DNA of 56,632 nt from a virus, in the IMG/VR virus record IMGVR_UViG_3300005613_003813, positions 1 to 56,632 of that record; one strand, given 5' to 3'. Position numbers and translations under genes: made by a program. Every line of letters starts with the position of its first letter. Position 1 is the stretch's first letter. The notes beneath the pieces are model-generated. The model was not told the DNA's origin. It searched no databases and was given only the letters and a program-made list of their open reading frames with translations. This document shows, in pieces, positions 29,245 to 35,553 of this stretch.

Positions 29245-29275
29245 ACTTACCTACTTTCAAATTACAAATCTATAC

Positions 29276-29539
29276 CTAGATCACTCTCCAGTCCTCACTA
29301 AGAAGATCCCCATCACCAACAATCCAGGGATGAAACTTACCATCACCTTTAACACCACCCTTGATCATCAACCTCTCATTTTTGAGAACCCCATAAATCT
29401 CCGGATCTTCCCACTCGTCTCTGGTGATCTTCGCTCCGTCGGTAACTTTATCGACCGCCTCACCAAAGGTCATCCCCTTTTTTTGCCCCAACTTCTTAAC
29501 CACAGGACTCGTTGCCGGACTTGTTGTATGTTCTGCCAT
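29276..29539 (-). CDS. Tad2-like (DUF2829) protein, candidate Thoeris inhibitor
   Basis: The 87-residue product begins behind AGTAGGTGATAAAAG. After a 20-residue linker, MTFGEAVDKVTDGAKITRDEW and the end FHPWIVGDGDLLSEDWRVI match the small DUF2829/Tad2 domain, whose typical signature is tFgeAl...G..v.R..W and PW..s..DLlaeDW. Characterised Tad2 proteins bind cyclic ADP-ribose-type signals and block Thoeris immunity. Ligand residues were not verified. Confidence 0.75.
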   Translation of the reverse strand: MAEHTTSPATSPVVKKLGQKKGMTFGEAVDKVTDGAKITRDEWEDPEIYGVLKNERLMIKGGVKGDGKFHPWIVGDGDLLSEDWRVI

Positions 29540-29555
29540 CTTTTATCACCTACTT

Positions 29556-29762
29556 TCAAAACGGTAAATCCTTAACACCCCGCATCTCCTCTAAAAGATC
29601 TTCTTCCATCTCCTTATTCTTAGCCAGCCCCTTCTCAATCTTTTTAACCTCGGCAAAGAAATCCTTTTCTAGCTTTGACTTCCTTATGTGGAGTATCTTA
29701 CGCTGGCTCCTAAATCCTCTTATCGCTATCCGGTACTTCTTCTGATCCTCCTCAGTAATCAT
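29556..29762 (-). CDS. Small coiled-coil protein
   Basis: The 68-residue product is basic and helical (RKILHIRKSKLEKDFFAEVK, ENGLAKNKEMEEDLLEEM-like end). It overlaps the previous gene by 11 bases. No SD of note, so it is probably coupled. Function unknown. Confidence 0.5.
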   Translation of the reverse strand: MITEEDQKKYRIAIRGFRSQRKILHIRKSKLEKDFFAEVKKIEKGLAKNKEMEEDLLEEMRGVKDLPF

Positions 29763-29943
29763 TGCTGATCAGCGCCTTGTTAAACCGATTACGCGCTTGT
29801 AACAACTGCTTCGTTAAATTCGGAATGTCCATATCCTTTACCGCATCCCTAGTAAACGTTGTCTCGTGAACAACCGCATCTATCAATTCCCCCGTTGTCA
29901 GCCGGAGAACATTATTGAGATTAAAGAACCTCGCTTTCGTCAT
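29752..29943 (-). CDS. Small helical protein
   Basis: The 63-residue product MTKARFFNLNNVLRLTTGEL... is alpha-helical with mixed charge. It overlaps both neighbours in an early operon of four short genes. No family is recognised. Confidence 0.5.
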   Translation of the reverse strand: MTKARFFNLNNVLRLTTGELIDAVVHETTFTRDAVKDMDIPNLTKQLLQARNRFNKALISNDY

Positions 29944-30109
29944 CCTTCTTAGCCCCCTTAATTATCTCTACATAACGCCGAGCCGTCCGCTCGCAAACCC
30001 CTATCTCAGCCGCAATCTTAGTTGACGACATGCCCATCTCGACCATTTCCCCAGCGCGCTCAATATTCTTCAGGGCACCCTTTTGAATCCAGCTTCTTCT
30101 TCTTTTCAT
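29921..30109 (-). CDS. Small HTH protein
   Basis: The 62-residue product contains a clear HTH: MVEMGMSSTKIAAEIGVCER followed by TARRYVEIIKGAKK. This is the resolvase/transposase-type or sigma4-like HTH. The basic N-terminus (KRRRSWIQKG) would add DNA contacts. It could act on the nearby duplicated operator. Confidence 0.6.
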   Translation of the reverse strand: MKRRRSWIQKGALKNIERAGEMVEMGMSSTKIAAEIGVCERTARRYVEIIKGAKKDDESEVL

Positions 30110-30113
30110 AGCA

Positions 30114-30266
30114 CTAACCCAACTCCTGTAACAACCTATCCTTCTCTTTCCGAAGTATCCTCTTCATAGGATTGTCCCCCACCTCCGTCTTGACGAAGGG
30201 AACCCCCCTTGTAAGGAGCGCCGCACCTAGGAAGAGATCCTTGGTTTTGTAGTAGGTATCACTCAT
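30114..30266 (-). CDS. 50-residue protein, first gene after an early promoter
   Basis: ATG 30266 (SDTYYKTKDLFLGAALLTRG...) lies only 7 bases after the -10 of the promoter at 30274-30302, so its message would be leaderless or nearly so. The C-terminus is basic (MKRILRKEKDRLLQELG). No family is recognised. Confidence 0.5.
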   Translation of the reverse strand: MSDTYYKTKDLFLGAALLTRGVPFVKTEVGDNPMKRILRKEKDRLLQELG

Positions 30267-30273
30267 TTTTCTC

Positions 30274-30302
30274 ACTTTAACATATTGACAACTGTTTGTC
30301 AA
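30274..30302 (-). promoter_or_regulatory. Early leftward promoter overlapping operator
   Basis: On the minus strand TTGACA (30302-30297), 17 bases, TAAAGT (30279-30274). The -35 lies within the palindromic operator 30285-30302, so a bound repressor would block it. It would drive the minus-strand early genes from 30266 down. Confidence 0.7.
30285..30302. promoter_or_regulatory. Palindromic operator, copy 1
   Basis: TTGACAACTGTTTGTCAA has 7-base arms (TTGACAA/TTGTCAA) and a 4-base centre. The identical 18-mer recurs at 31367-31384. TTTATAATTTACAGCT follows 11 bases later (30314-30329), and its inverse directly adjoins copy 2. Confidence 0.75.
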
Positions 30303-30366
30303 CAATGCGTCCGTTTATAATTTACAGCTTCTACCAGCGCTTGTCAAGGACCAATTCGTTTGACGG

Positions 30367-30561
30367 TTACGGCGTTTTACTAAAAACGGACCTCGCCACC
30401 TCGGAAATCTCCGGCCAGCACTCTCCTGCCGTCTTTTTGCTGAGCTTGTAATAGTATTTCAAAACGTCGCCCAATCTTTTGGCGTCGACCAATTTACCCC
30501 AGTTCGTTTTAATAAACACCTTCAGCTCCTTCGGATCGGTGATAGACTCCCAATTGACCAT
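30367..30561 (-). CDS. Small protein in the control region
   Basis: The 64-residue product MVNWESITDPKELKVFIKTN... starts at ATG 30561, 5 bases after the preceding membrane gene. It is a Lys-rich alpha/beta sequence (LGDVLKYYYKLSKKTAGECW). The SD is weak, so coupled translation is likely. Function unknown. Confidence 0.5.
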   Translation of the reverse strand: MVNWESITDPKELKVFIKTNWGKLVDAKRLGDVLKYYYKLSKKTAGECWPEISEVARSVFSKTP

Positions 30562-30566
30562 AAAGT

Positions 30567-30707
30567 TTAACTGCTTTTTCTGCAATCTTTGAAACCCTGG
30601 ATCCAACCATCAGACTTTCCCAAATCATACCCTAAATAAATCCCAAGTAGAAGGGGGGACCCCATTACAATTAGAAATCTGATTGTATCGTAAATCCCAG
30701 TACTCAT
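30567..30707 (-). CDS. 46-residue membrane protein
   Basis: ATG 30707 lies behind AAGGAAAAGAA. The product has one hydrophobic helix (FLIVMGSPLLLGIYLGYDLG) and a polar C-terminus (SDGWIQGFKDCRKSS). It is coupled to the gene at 30367-30561. Function unknown. Confidence 0.55.
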   Translation of the reverse strand: MSTGIYDTIRFLIVMGSPLLLGIYLGYDLGKSDGWIQGFKDCRKSS

Positions 30708-30766
30708 TTCTTTTCCTTAAATGCTCGCGCTAATACCCCCCTGTAGGCAAGGTATTTAAGAGTATC

Positions 30767-30973
30767 TTATGGTCGGAGACTGGTAGAAAACGGCGCCACT
30801 TTTTCGAGATTTCTCGACGCTTGATTCACGTATGCTCGCGTATTTTGAGCAGAACCCTTCGAGGACTTTATTTTCTCTTGTAACCTCGAGGGAAAATCGG
30901 CTTCCTTACGGAGTCTGGTTACTCCACCTTGTTGGAGAGGTTCGGCACTCGTAGCCGACCCATCGCCAGACAA
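30767..30973 (-). CDS. Doubtful small frame within the hairpin-rich region
   Basis: The 68-codon frame starts with TTG (30973) directly after GGGGGG. The product is polar (ADFPSRLQEKIKSSKGSAQN, YVNQASRNLEKV). The surrounding DNA is full of stem-loops, so the frame may be accidental. Confidence 0.3.
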   Translation of the reverse strand: MSGDGSATSAEPLQQGGVTRLRKEADFPSRLQEKIKSSKGSAQNTRAYVNQASRNLEKVAPFSTSLRP

Positions 30974-31093
30974 ACCCCCCGCGAACTTACCTCCGGTCGC
31001 GGCCGAGTGGGTTGGATTACTCCTTATTTTGGCTGTGACCTCCGGATAGAGGCTGCTATCCCTACCATCCTCTACTAGTGTATCCTGTACAGT

Positions 31094-31137
31094 AGAGGTA
31101 ACTTCTTTTAGGGAACCTAGGAAGTTGCCTCTTTTTT
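31094..31137 (+). terminator. Rho-independent terminator on the plus strand
   Basis: AGAGGTAACTTC pairs with GAAGTTGCCTCT, followed by a six-T tract. CCTCTACT (31069-31076) can instead pair with AGTAGAGG (31091-31098), which uses the left arm of the terminator, so an antiterminator/terminator switch is possible. Confidence 0.75.
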
Positions 31138-31141
31138 GTTA

Positions 31142-31191
31142 AAAAACAAAGGGCCCGCTTCGACGACTTGCGCCCTCAAAGCGGGTCCTTT
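31142..31191 (-). terminator. Terminator for leftward transcription
   Basis: AAAGGACCCGCTT pairs with AAGCGGGCCCTTT on the minus strand, followed by GTTTTTT. It would stop transcripts coming from 31732 leftwards. Confidence 0.7.
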
Positions 31192-31199
31192 GCTAACAA

Positions 31200-31228
31200 A
31201 AAATCCGCACCTTCCGCGTGCGGTTTTG
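31200..31228. terminator. Bidirectional terminator
   Basis: CCGCAC and GTGCGG form a 6-bp stem (31205-31223). TTTTGCT follows on the plus strand and ATTTTTTG on the minus strand, so it can act both ways. Confidence 0.65.
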
Positions 31229-31280
31229 CTCGACTTGATTTAGTTTTAAGATCTTGGTAAACTACTCTCATAAGATCTCC

Positions 31281-31312
31281 ACCCCGATTGTAAAACAGTC
31301 GGGGTTTCTTTG
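31281..31312 (+). terminator. Terminator-like stem, plus strand
   Basis: ACCCCGA pairs with TCGGGGT (7 bp) followed by TTCTTTG. AAGATCT/AGATCTT pairing lies just before it (about 31247-31277). No plus-strand gene is seen upstream within 500 bases, so the transcript would be non-coding. Confidence 0.55.
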
Positions 31313-31366
31313 TCAAGACCTAAATTATCCTTTACCTACGGGAAACTGTTAGCTGTAAATTATAAA

Positions 31367-31384
31367 TTGACAACTGTTTGTCAA
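31367..31384. promoter_or_regulatory. Palindromic operator, copy 2
   Basis: The same 18-mer as at 30285-30302. On the minus strand it is directly followed by TTTATAATTTACAGCT, which supplies TATAAT 14 bases after TTGACA, short for a promoter. Binding by a dimeric HTH protein is the likely role. Confidence 0.7.
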
Positions 31385-31394
31385 CATAGGAAGT

Positions 31395-31438
31395 GCCGAG
31401 CTCAACTCAAGCCGCATAAAGCGGTTGTTGAGCTCGGC
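31395..31438. repeat. Perfect 12-bp inverted repeat with inner stem
   Basis: GCCGAGCTCAAC pairs with GTTGAGCTCGGC, and AAGCCGC with GCGGTT inside. It has no T tract in either direction. It could be an RNA hairpin at the end of the 31469 gene or a site used in replication. Confidence 0.6.
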
Positions 31439-31468
31439 GCTCTCCCCCTCCCCAGTTCGCACAAGAAC

Positions 31469-31732
31469 CTACTTCTTTCTTTTCTTCTTCTTCTTCGGAA
31501 ACGGTCGTCCGCCCTTGGCGCGGAACTTCTGGGTATTACGCCGCGCAGTACGAGAGAATTGCCAATCGGCGGTCGTATCCCAGTAGGGTTCCCCCTCTTT
31601 GGAACATAGGCGGTGCCCCTCTACCATCTGATCAAAGGCATCGGTGTTACCAAGCGCGTACTGGCGACGGGCCTCCTTCATATCGGGATGCACCACAAAG
31701 TCTTTGGTGAGTTTCTTCTCTTTCTTTGACAT
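31469..31732 (-). CDS. Small basic protein
   Basis: The 87-residue product starts behind GGAGGTGAGAA. It has a folded-looking core (VHPDMKEARRQYALGNTDAF, PYWDTTADWQFSRTARRN) and a Lys/Arg-rich tail. No family is recognised. The leftward terminators at 31142-31228 follow. Confidence 0.6.
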   Translation of the reverse strand: MSKKEKKLTKDFVVHPDMKEARRQYALGNTDAFDQMVEGHRLCSKEGEPYWDTTADWQFSRTARRNTQKFRAKGGRPFPKKKKKRKK

Positions 31733-31735
31733 TTC

Positions 31736-31810
31736 TCACCTCCGCCCCTTGCGCTTCTTGCCCGTGTGCAATCTGTTGCTTATTAACCACTTTCGTGGCG
31801 AGTAGGTCAT
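31736..31810 (-). CDS. Possible 24-residue basic peptide
   Basis: The frame MTYSPRKWLISNRLHTGKKR and KGRR ends inside the SD of the 31469 gene. The SD (GGCAGAA) is moderate. It resembles other tiny Arg/Lys-rich proteins in this genome. Low support. Confidence 0.35.
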   Translation of the reverse strand: MTYSPRKWLISNRLHTGKKRKGRR

Positions 31811-31854
31811 TTCTGCCTACTTCTCATAGTCGCCTATGAGCTCGGACTTTCCCT

Positions 31855-32421
31855 TCACTTAAACCTCCCAACGCGATCTCTTTCCCTATCCCTGTCGTGA
31901 ATTGCGGCATGTTCTGATGGAGAAATAATCCTCAGGTTCTCAACAGAGTTGTTTTGCCTATCCCCGTCTATGTGGTGGATATGCTCATCCTCTCTTAAAA
32001 TCCTGCCCGAATGTTTCTCCATAACTGCCCTGTGCTCATAGATATAATGGCCAGCAACAGGACGAGGATGCCCTGGGTCTAATACCAAAACATATCCTCT
32101 TTCATTAACATACCTTCCTTCCCCCGTCGGTTTTCCGGCTCGGAACTCGGATTGACACTTGCGAGAACAGAAATTATTTTTCCTGCCCCGCAGCTTGTTC
32201 CACTTAACCACCGAAGGATAGACCTTGTATGTCTTCCCGCAATTATCACAAGTTAAAGTGCGCTTTCCCTTGCGTTGGGATTTTGACTTGCAATCAACCG
32301 AACAATACTTGGCGTCCTTATGGTATGCCCGGAACTCTTTGCCACATATAGGGCACACATATTTAATCTTATCGCCAAGCCATCTCGGATGGTTTTCGCC
32401 AGTTAGATATTCTCTGCTCAT
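31855..32421 (-). CDS. HNH homing endonuclease with zinc ribbons
   Basis: The product is 188 residues. Two zinc-ribbon units (CPICGKEF...YCSVDCK and CDNCGKTY...FCSRKCQSEF) are followed by a nuclease of the HHxDGDRxNNxxENL type (EHIHHIDGDRQNNSVENLRI, HAAIHDRDRE). It has its own promoter at 32430-32458 with ATG only 8 bases after the -10. Free-standing selfish element. Confidence 0.88.
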   Translation of the reverse strand: MSREYLTGENHPRWLGDKIKYVCPICGKEFRAYHKDAKYCSVDCKSKSQRKGKRTLTCDNCGKTYKVYPSVVKWNKLRGRKNNFCSRKCQSEFRAGKPTGEGRYVNERGYVLVLDPGHPRPVAGHYIYEHRAVMEKHSGRILREDEHIHHIDGDRQNNSVENLRIISPSEHAAIHDRDRERDRVGRFK

Positions 32422-32429
32422 ACAATCTA

Positions 32430-32458
32430 ATTATACTATGCAGGGAATATGATTGCAA
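32430..32458 (-). promoter_or_regulatory. Promoter of the HNH gene
   Basis: TTGCAA (32458-32453), 17 bases, TATAAT (32435-32430) on the minus strand. ATG 32421 begins 8 bases after the -10, so the transcript should be leaderless or have a very short leader. Confidence 0.75.
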
Positions 32459-32561
32459 GGGTCTAAGTGCTACCCGTCAAGTCTCTACACTTTTTACAGC
32501 TTTCGCTGATTTTAGCTCGGGATTGTCTCTTTTCAGAGATGTTCCCCGAATTTGGGTAGTT

Positions 32562-32795
32562 TTACAAGCACCAATTACAATGCTTACCACAGAGAGTTAT
32601 CAAGTTCCCTGGTCTATTAGGGTCGGTGCTCTTGACGTTCTCTTTGGCAAACCTTTCGGGAAGAATATGGTGCACCTCTAGGTCTTCCGCGCTTTCGCAC
32701 CGATACCACCTACCGTCGTCGCCCTTGTAGCAGAGTTGGCACTTCCCTCCGTCCCGCGCCTTTACCCACTCCTTCTGCTCCCTAGTTAGAGGCAT
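32562..32795 (-). CDS. Small HNH endonuclease
   Basis: The 77-residue product has CQLCYKG, VHHILPERF, and NLITLCGKHCNWC: the His-Asn-His active site and two zinc Cys pairs in a minimal fold. It begins behind AGGAAGG. HNH proteins of this size act in packaging in some phages or as free-standing nucleases. Its position near the lysis genes does not decide this. Confidence 0.8.
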   Translation of the reverse strand: MPLTREQKEWVKARDGGKCQLCYKGDDGRWYRCESAEDLEVHHILPERFAKENVKSTDPNRPGNLITLCGKHCNWCL

Positions 32796-32907
32796 TGGGG
32801 GCCTTCCTAGGCTTGCGGTCTTTGCGTTGCGGCTTCTTCTTAGTCTTAGCAGGATGCCGCCGCTTCGGTCTTTTACCGCGGTTTACGGCTAGTTCCACCT
32901 TTTCCAT
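32782..32907 (-). CDS. 41-residue highly basic protein
   Basis: ATG 32907 follows GGGAGGAAGACG. About half of the residues are Lys or Arg (KRPKRRHPAKTKKKPQRKDR). It overlaps the HNH start by 14 bases and ends in TAG. Nucleic-acid binding or host-interaction peptide; no family. Confidence 0.6.
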   Translation of the reverse strand: MEKVELAVNRGKRPKRRHPAKTKKKPQRKDRKPRKAPNASN

Positions 32908-33145
32908 CGTCTTCCTCCCTTCTCTATTCGGTTGTCCTTGTGCGTTTAACTGGCTAATCCAAATCTGCTAATTGACAGAGCGGGCGGTGCGAGACTCCAA
33001 CTCGCATTCCATCCGTCTTTTCCTCCAGCTTCAGATTAGACCAGCCCGCAACTGCGTGCCGTGTTGGATGGGTGTTTTGCCCTGTCTGGACACTAACCGC
33101 CCCCGCTATCAACTAACTGTGGGGTCTCTCCCCTTCCCCTTCTTA
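32908..33145. other. Intergenic region with a tRNA-like fold
   Basis: There is no credible gene. GCGGGC (32980-32985) can pair with GCCCGC (33044-33049), and TGCGAG/CTCGCA lies inside with a 7-base loop. This resembles an acceptor and T arm on the minus strand, but the arms do not join correctly and no anticodon arm is evident. Possibly a degenerate tRNA or an RNA structure after the holin gene. Confidence 0.4.
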
Positions 33146-33379
33146 TCACTTACTTAGTACTGCCTTCCCACCTGAATAAAGCCCGCTCGCGCTGAGCCCG
33201 AAGGCTCCCCCTACTAAGAGGGCCTGTGTAGGATCAGAATAGGTAAAGAACCCCAGGATAAGCCCTAAGGCTACAGAAAGCACCGGAGCAAATTTGGAAG
33301 GAAGACCGAGCCGCTTAACGACCTCGACTAAACCAACCACTAATGGAACTAAACCAATCCCATAAAATTCCGTGTTCAT
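33146..33379 (-). CDS. Holin
   Basis: The 77-residue product has two membrane helices (GIGLVPLVVGLVEVVKRLG and FAPVLSVALGLILGFFTY) and a third weak one (ALLVGGAFGLSASGLYSGG). The pattern of VGLVEVVKRLGLPSKFAP...GLSASGLYSGGK is typical of a widespread phage holin family. It starts behind GAGGGGGTGAGGAAGA and overlaps the end of the lysin gene. It would time membrane opening. Confidence 0.85.
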   Translation of the reverse strand: MNTEFYGIGLVPLVVGLVEVVKRLGLPSKFAPVLSVALGLILGFFTYSDPTQALLVGGAFGLSASGLYSGGKAVLSK

Positions 33380-34406
33380 TCTTCCTCACCCCCTCTCCAC
33401 CAACCGTTTTGTCGCTACTGGCACTGGGGGCCGGATTTTCAAGAAGTTTTGGTAGTTTTTTCTCTATTTCCGCTAATCTTTCCCCCAGGTTCCCCAGTTG
33501 GCCTGTAAGAGTAGTGACCCCCTCTTGAAGCTCTTTCACCGTCTCCCCCATTGTATCCACCTTAGAAGAGGTTTCAGAGGCAACTTTTCTGTCTGCTTCC
33601 AATTCAGAACGTAATTGACTATTGTCTACTGCCAAATTGTCAATTTTAGTATTGAGGGTTGTAGTTAGTTTGTTCACTGCCCGTTCGGTGTCCGAAGCAT
33701 GGGTGGTGAGTGCGGAAAGTTTGTTTTCCAACTCCAACGAAGCGAAAAGCTCAGCGACGGTTACAGATGTGTTCTTTTGGCTCGCATCCCACCTATCCAA
33801 TTCTTGCTTGGTTGGGTCCCTATGGTAAAGGGCTCGATAGATACTAACAATTGTGTCTCTTCTGTTCATTTCTATCTCCTCACCCCCCTCCAACGATCCA
33901 GTAGGAATCAAAACTTGACAGTTTTTATTTCCGTGCTCCTGGTTCGTTGATTGCCACATCTTCCTCCAGGGCTCGTTTTTAATTGTGACGGTATCCCCAT
34001 AGACCTTTCCTCGTAACCGGTTAGGGTCGTGACAAATAATTGTATTCGCCGTTTGGCCAAAGGCGACTACAAAATGCGGACCGTTGTACTTATCTTGTTT
34101 TTTAGGAAAGTGTCTATAGTTGACTAAGGCGACCGCAGGAAAACCCTCTTTGATTTTCTGCTTCAAGGTATCGAGACTGAAAATGTGGTGCTCGACATTT
34201 AGTCCGTACTTTCTTGAGGCAATACCCAATTTGTCAAAGGTAATGAGAGAATTAGGGGAGGCACCGGTTGCGCGGAACACTTCGTCAACAGACTTATCAA
34301 TTCCGTAGGCTGCCAACAACATTGAGACACAGGCCGGACCACAATCGTCTCGGCTTTCATTAGCGCCAACACCCCATTGGGACTTGTAGGGAACTTTAAG
34401 TTTCAC
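33315..34406 (-). CDS. C39-like cysteine peptidase lysin with DUF4214-like and coiled-coil parts
   Basis: The product is 363 residues with GTG 34406 behind AGAGGAGCTAAAA. The catalytic Cys is in DDCGPACVSMLL, the His in GPHFVVAFG and the Asp in ICHDPNR (peptidase_C39_2 type). A DUF4214-like segment (IVSIYRALYHRDPTKQELDRW) and a coiled coil (VDNSQLRSELEADRK...) follow, then an amphipathic end (WDWFSSISGWFSRGR). It may cleave peptide cross-links in the wall. It lies directly before the holin. Confidence 0.75.
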   Translation of the reverse strand: MKLKVPYKSQWGVGANESRDDCGPACVSMLLAAYGIDKSVDEVFRATGASPNSLITFDKLGIASRKYGLNVEHHIFSLDTLKQKIKEGFPAVALVNYRHFPKKQDKYNGPHFVVAFGQTANTIICHDPNRLRGKVYGDTVTIKNEPWRKMWQSTNQEHGNKNCQVLIPTGSLEGGEEIEMNRRDTIVSIYRALYHRDPTKQELDRWDASQKNTSVTVAELFASLELENKLSALTTHASDTERAVNKLTTTLNTKIDNLAVDNSQLRSELEADRKVASETSSKVDTMGETVKELQEGVTTLTGQLGNLGERLAEIEKKLPKLLENPAPSASSDKTVGGEGVRKNEHGILWDWFSSISGWFSRGR

Positions 34407-34518
34407 TTTTAGCTCCTCTCGTCATTTTAGCAAGAAATTCAACAAGAAACCAATAGCACTTCAGTGCTCTTCGTAATCGCCTATCCCTCCGGCCTTTTTT
34501 GGTACGTTTTTTTTTCAC
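34396..34518 (-). CDS. 40-residue basic protein
   Basis: GTG 34518 overlaps the stop of the upstream gene (GTGA) and has no own SD. The product starts MKKKRTKKGRRDRRLRRALK and has a short hydrophobic part (CYWFLVEFLAKM). It may be membrane-associated. It ends 11 bases inside the lysin start. Confidence 0.4.
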   Translation of the reverse strand: MKKKRTKKGRRDRRLRRALKCYWFLVEFLAKMTRGAKSET

Positions 34519-34766
34519 TGACGAAACAACCAACCCACTAAAGCACTAGCAAGCAAGGAGGCTATGGCCGCCCCAATAGTAACCTTGACCGTCAACGCTG
34601 TTATCTGGTTAGAAATGTGCGGTAGGTGGTTGGTAAGAATTTCTTTAACATCACTTTTAACTTCCGCAATATCCCGTTCTACAACAGTTACTCGTGCCGC
34701 TATCCCAACAACACTCCGAGTATTATTCGAAATTTTCTCCCATAGTTTACTGTCGTCCGAGGTCAT
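34515..34766 (-). CDS. XhlA-like coiled-coil membrane protein of the lysis block
   Basis: The product is about 83 residues from ATG 34766 (GGGAGGCATTGGA). An N-terminal coiled coil (VVERDIAEVKSDVKEILTN) is followed by one C-terminal membrane helix (KVTIGAAIASLLASALVGWLF), the layout of haemolysin XhlA-type proteins next to phage lysins. It probably assists holin action. Confidence 0.7.
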   Translation of the reverse strand: MTSDDSKLWEKISNNTRSVVGIAARVTVVERDIAEVKSDVKEILTNHLPHISNQITALTVKVTIGAAIASLLASALVGWLFRQ

Positions 34767-35551
34767 TCCAATGCCTCCCACCACTCAGCGAAAGTCGGCC
34801 AATACCCCCCACCTTCCAAATTATAGTGGGGCGCTATCATCTTTTTAATCGTTTCCAAATCAAGCACCGTCCCCCTAGGAATTTTGTAATACCCCCCCGG
34901 TTTAGTGAATTCCTTAGCTAGCGCCTCGGTCGCCCCAGGGATAGACTCATACGACAGCGGGACCCGCCTTCCCCCTTTTGCATAGGTAAGCCCGTAGGGG
35001 TTAGAGGTTCCTTGTAGCATATTGTGTCCCCCACTTGATTCAAGTTGAGAAATGAGCGCCGCCACCTTCGCAAAGCCCGGAAGGTCGTATTCCTTTTCGG
35101 TTTCAATTAACGCGGGGATGTGCTCTTGCATAGGGAACCCGCCCCGCCGTTTAACCACCCCACCCCAGAACTTGCCCAATTGTTCTGGTGTTGTTGCTTG
35201 CGTGGTTGGGGAGGAGGTGGTGCGGATAGGAATAGGGGCGGGGGTAGAAGAAGGAGTAGCGGTAGGGGTGGGGGCAGGAACATTGCTAACCATGGGCTCC
35301 TTCATCTTTGCTACAGTCGCCTCTTGCTCTGGAGACCACCCCATTCCCGGAAAGGTGATAGTTTTTGGAGTAACTGCTGACTTTCCTAATTGGAGAACTT
35401 TTTGAATAAGCCCACCAAGCCCGCCCGTTGAAGCGGGTTGGTTAGCTGGTGGGCTGACTGGGGTCGGGACCCGTGGCTTATCCGCCAAAGGACTAAGTAT
35501 TTCTTGCGGCCCCTGTAAAGCCCGTAAAATTTTCTCAAGCCACGATGCCAT
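34763..35551 (-). CDS. Muralytic enzyme (glucosaminidase/transglycosylase-like) with disordered linker
   Basis: The product is 262 residues. After a Pro/Ser/Thr-rich linker (residues about 85-125), the C-terminal domain has FAKVAALISQLESSGGHNML and NPYGLTYAKGG, the Glu-Ser-Ser and NP-G-L pattern of glucosaminidase and lysozyme-like folds. It probably opens peptidoglycan during entry as a virion component, or acts in lysis with its neighbours. Confidence 0.65.
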   Translation of the reverse strand: MASWLEKILRALQGPQEILSPLADKPRVPTPVSPPANQPASTGGLGGLIQKVLQLGKSAVTPKTITFPGMGWSPEQEATVAKMKEPMVSNVPAPTPTATPSSTPAPIPIRTTSSPTTQATTPEQLGKFWGGVVKRRGGFPMQEHIPALIETEKEYDLPGFAKVAALISQLESSGGHNMLQGTSNPYGLTYAKGGRRVPLSYESIPGATEALAKEFTKPGGYYKIPRGTVLDLETIKKMIAPHYNLEGGGYWPTFAEWWEALE

Positions 35552-35553
35552 AA

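Larger units (their letters stand above)
30708..31465. other. Hairpin-rich largely non-coding control region
   Basis: Over 700 bases contain at most one doubtful frame but many perfect stems: CTCCA/TGGAG, CCTCTACT/AGTAGAGG, AGAGGTAACTTC/GAAGTTGCCTCT with a T tract, three further terminator-like stems, operator copy 2 and a 12-bp stem at 31395-31438. It lies between two minus-strand gene blocks. Possible contents are a plus-strand ncRNA ending at 31137, a replication origin, or insulation of operons. Confidence 0.6.

Noticed and set aside
32980-33049. tRNA-like pairing on the minus strand
   Set aside because: Acceptor- and T-arm-like stems exist, but they are separated by extra bases, and no proper anticodon arm is seen. 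At best a degenerate tRNA.
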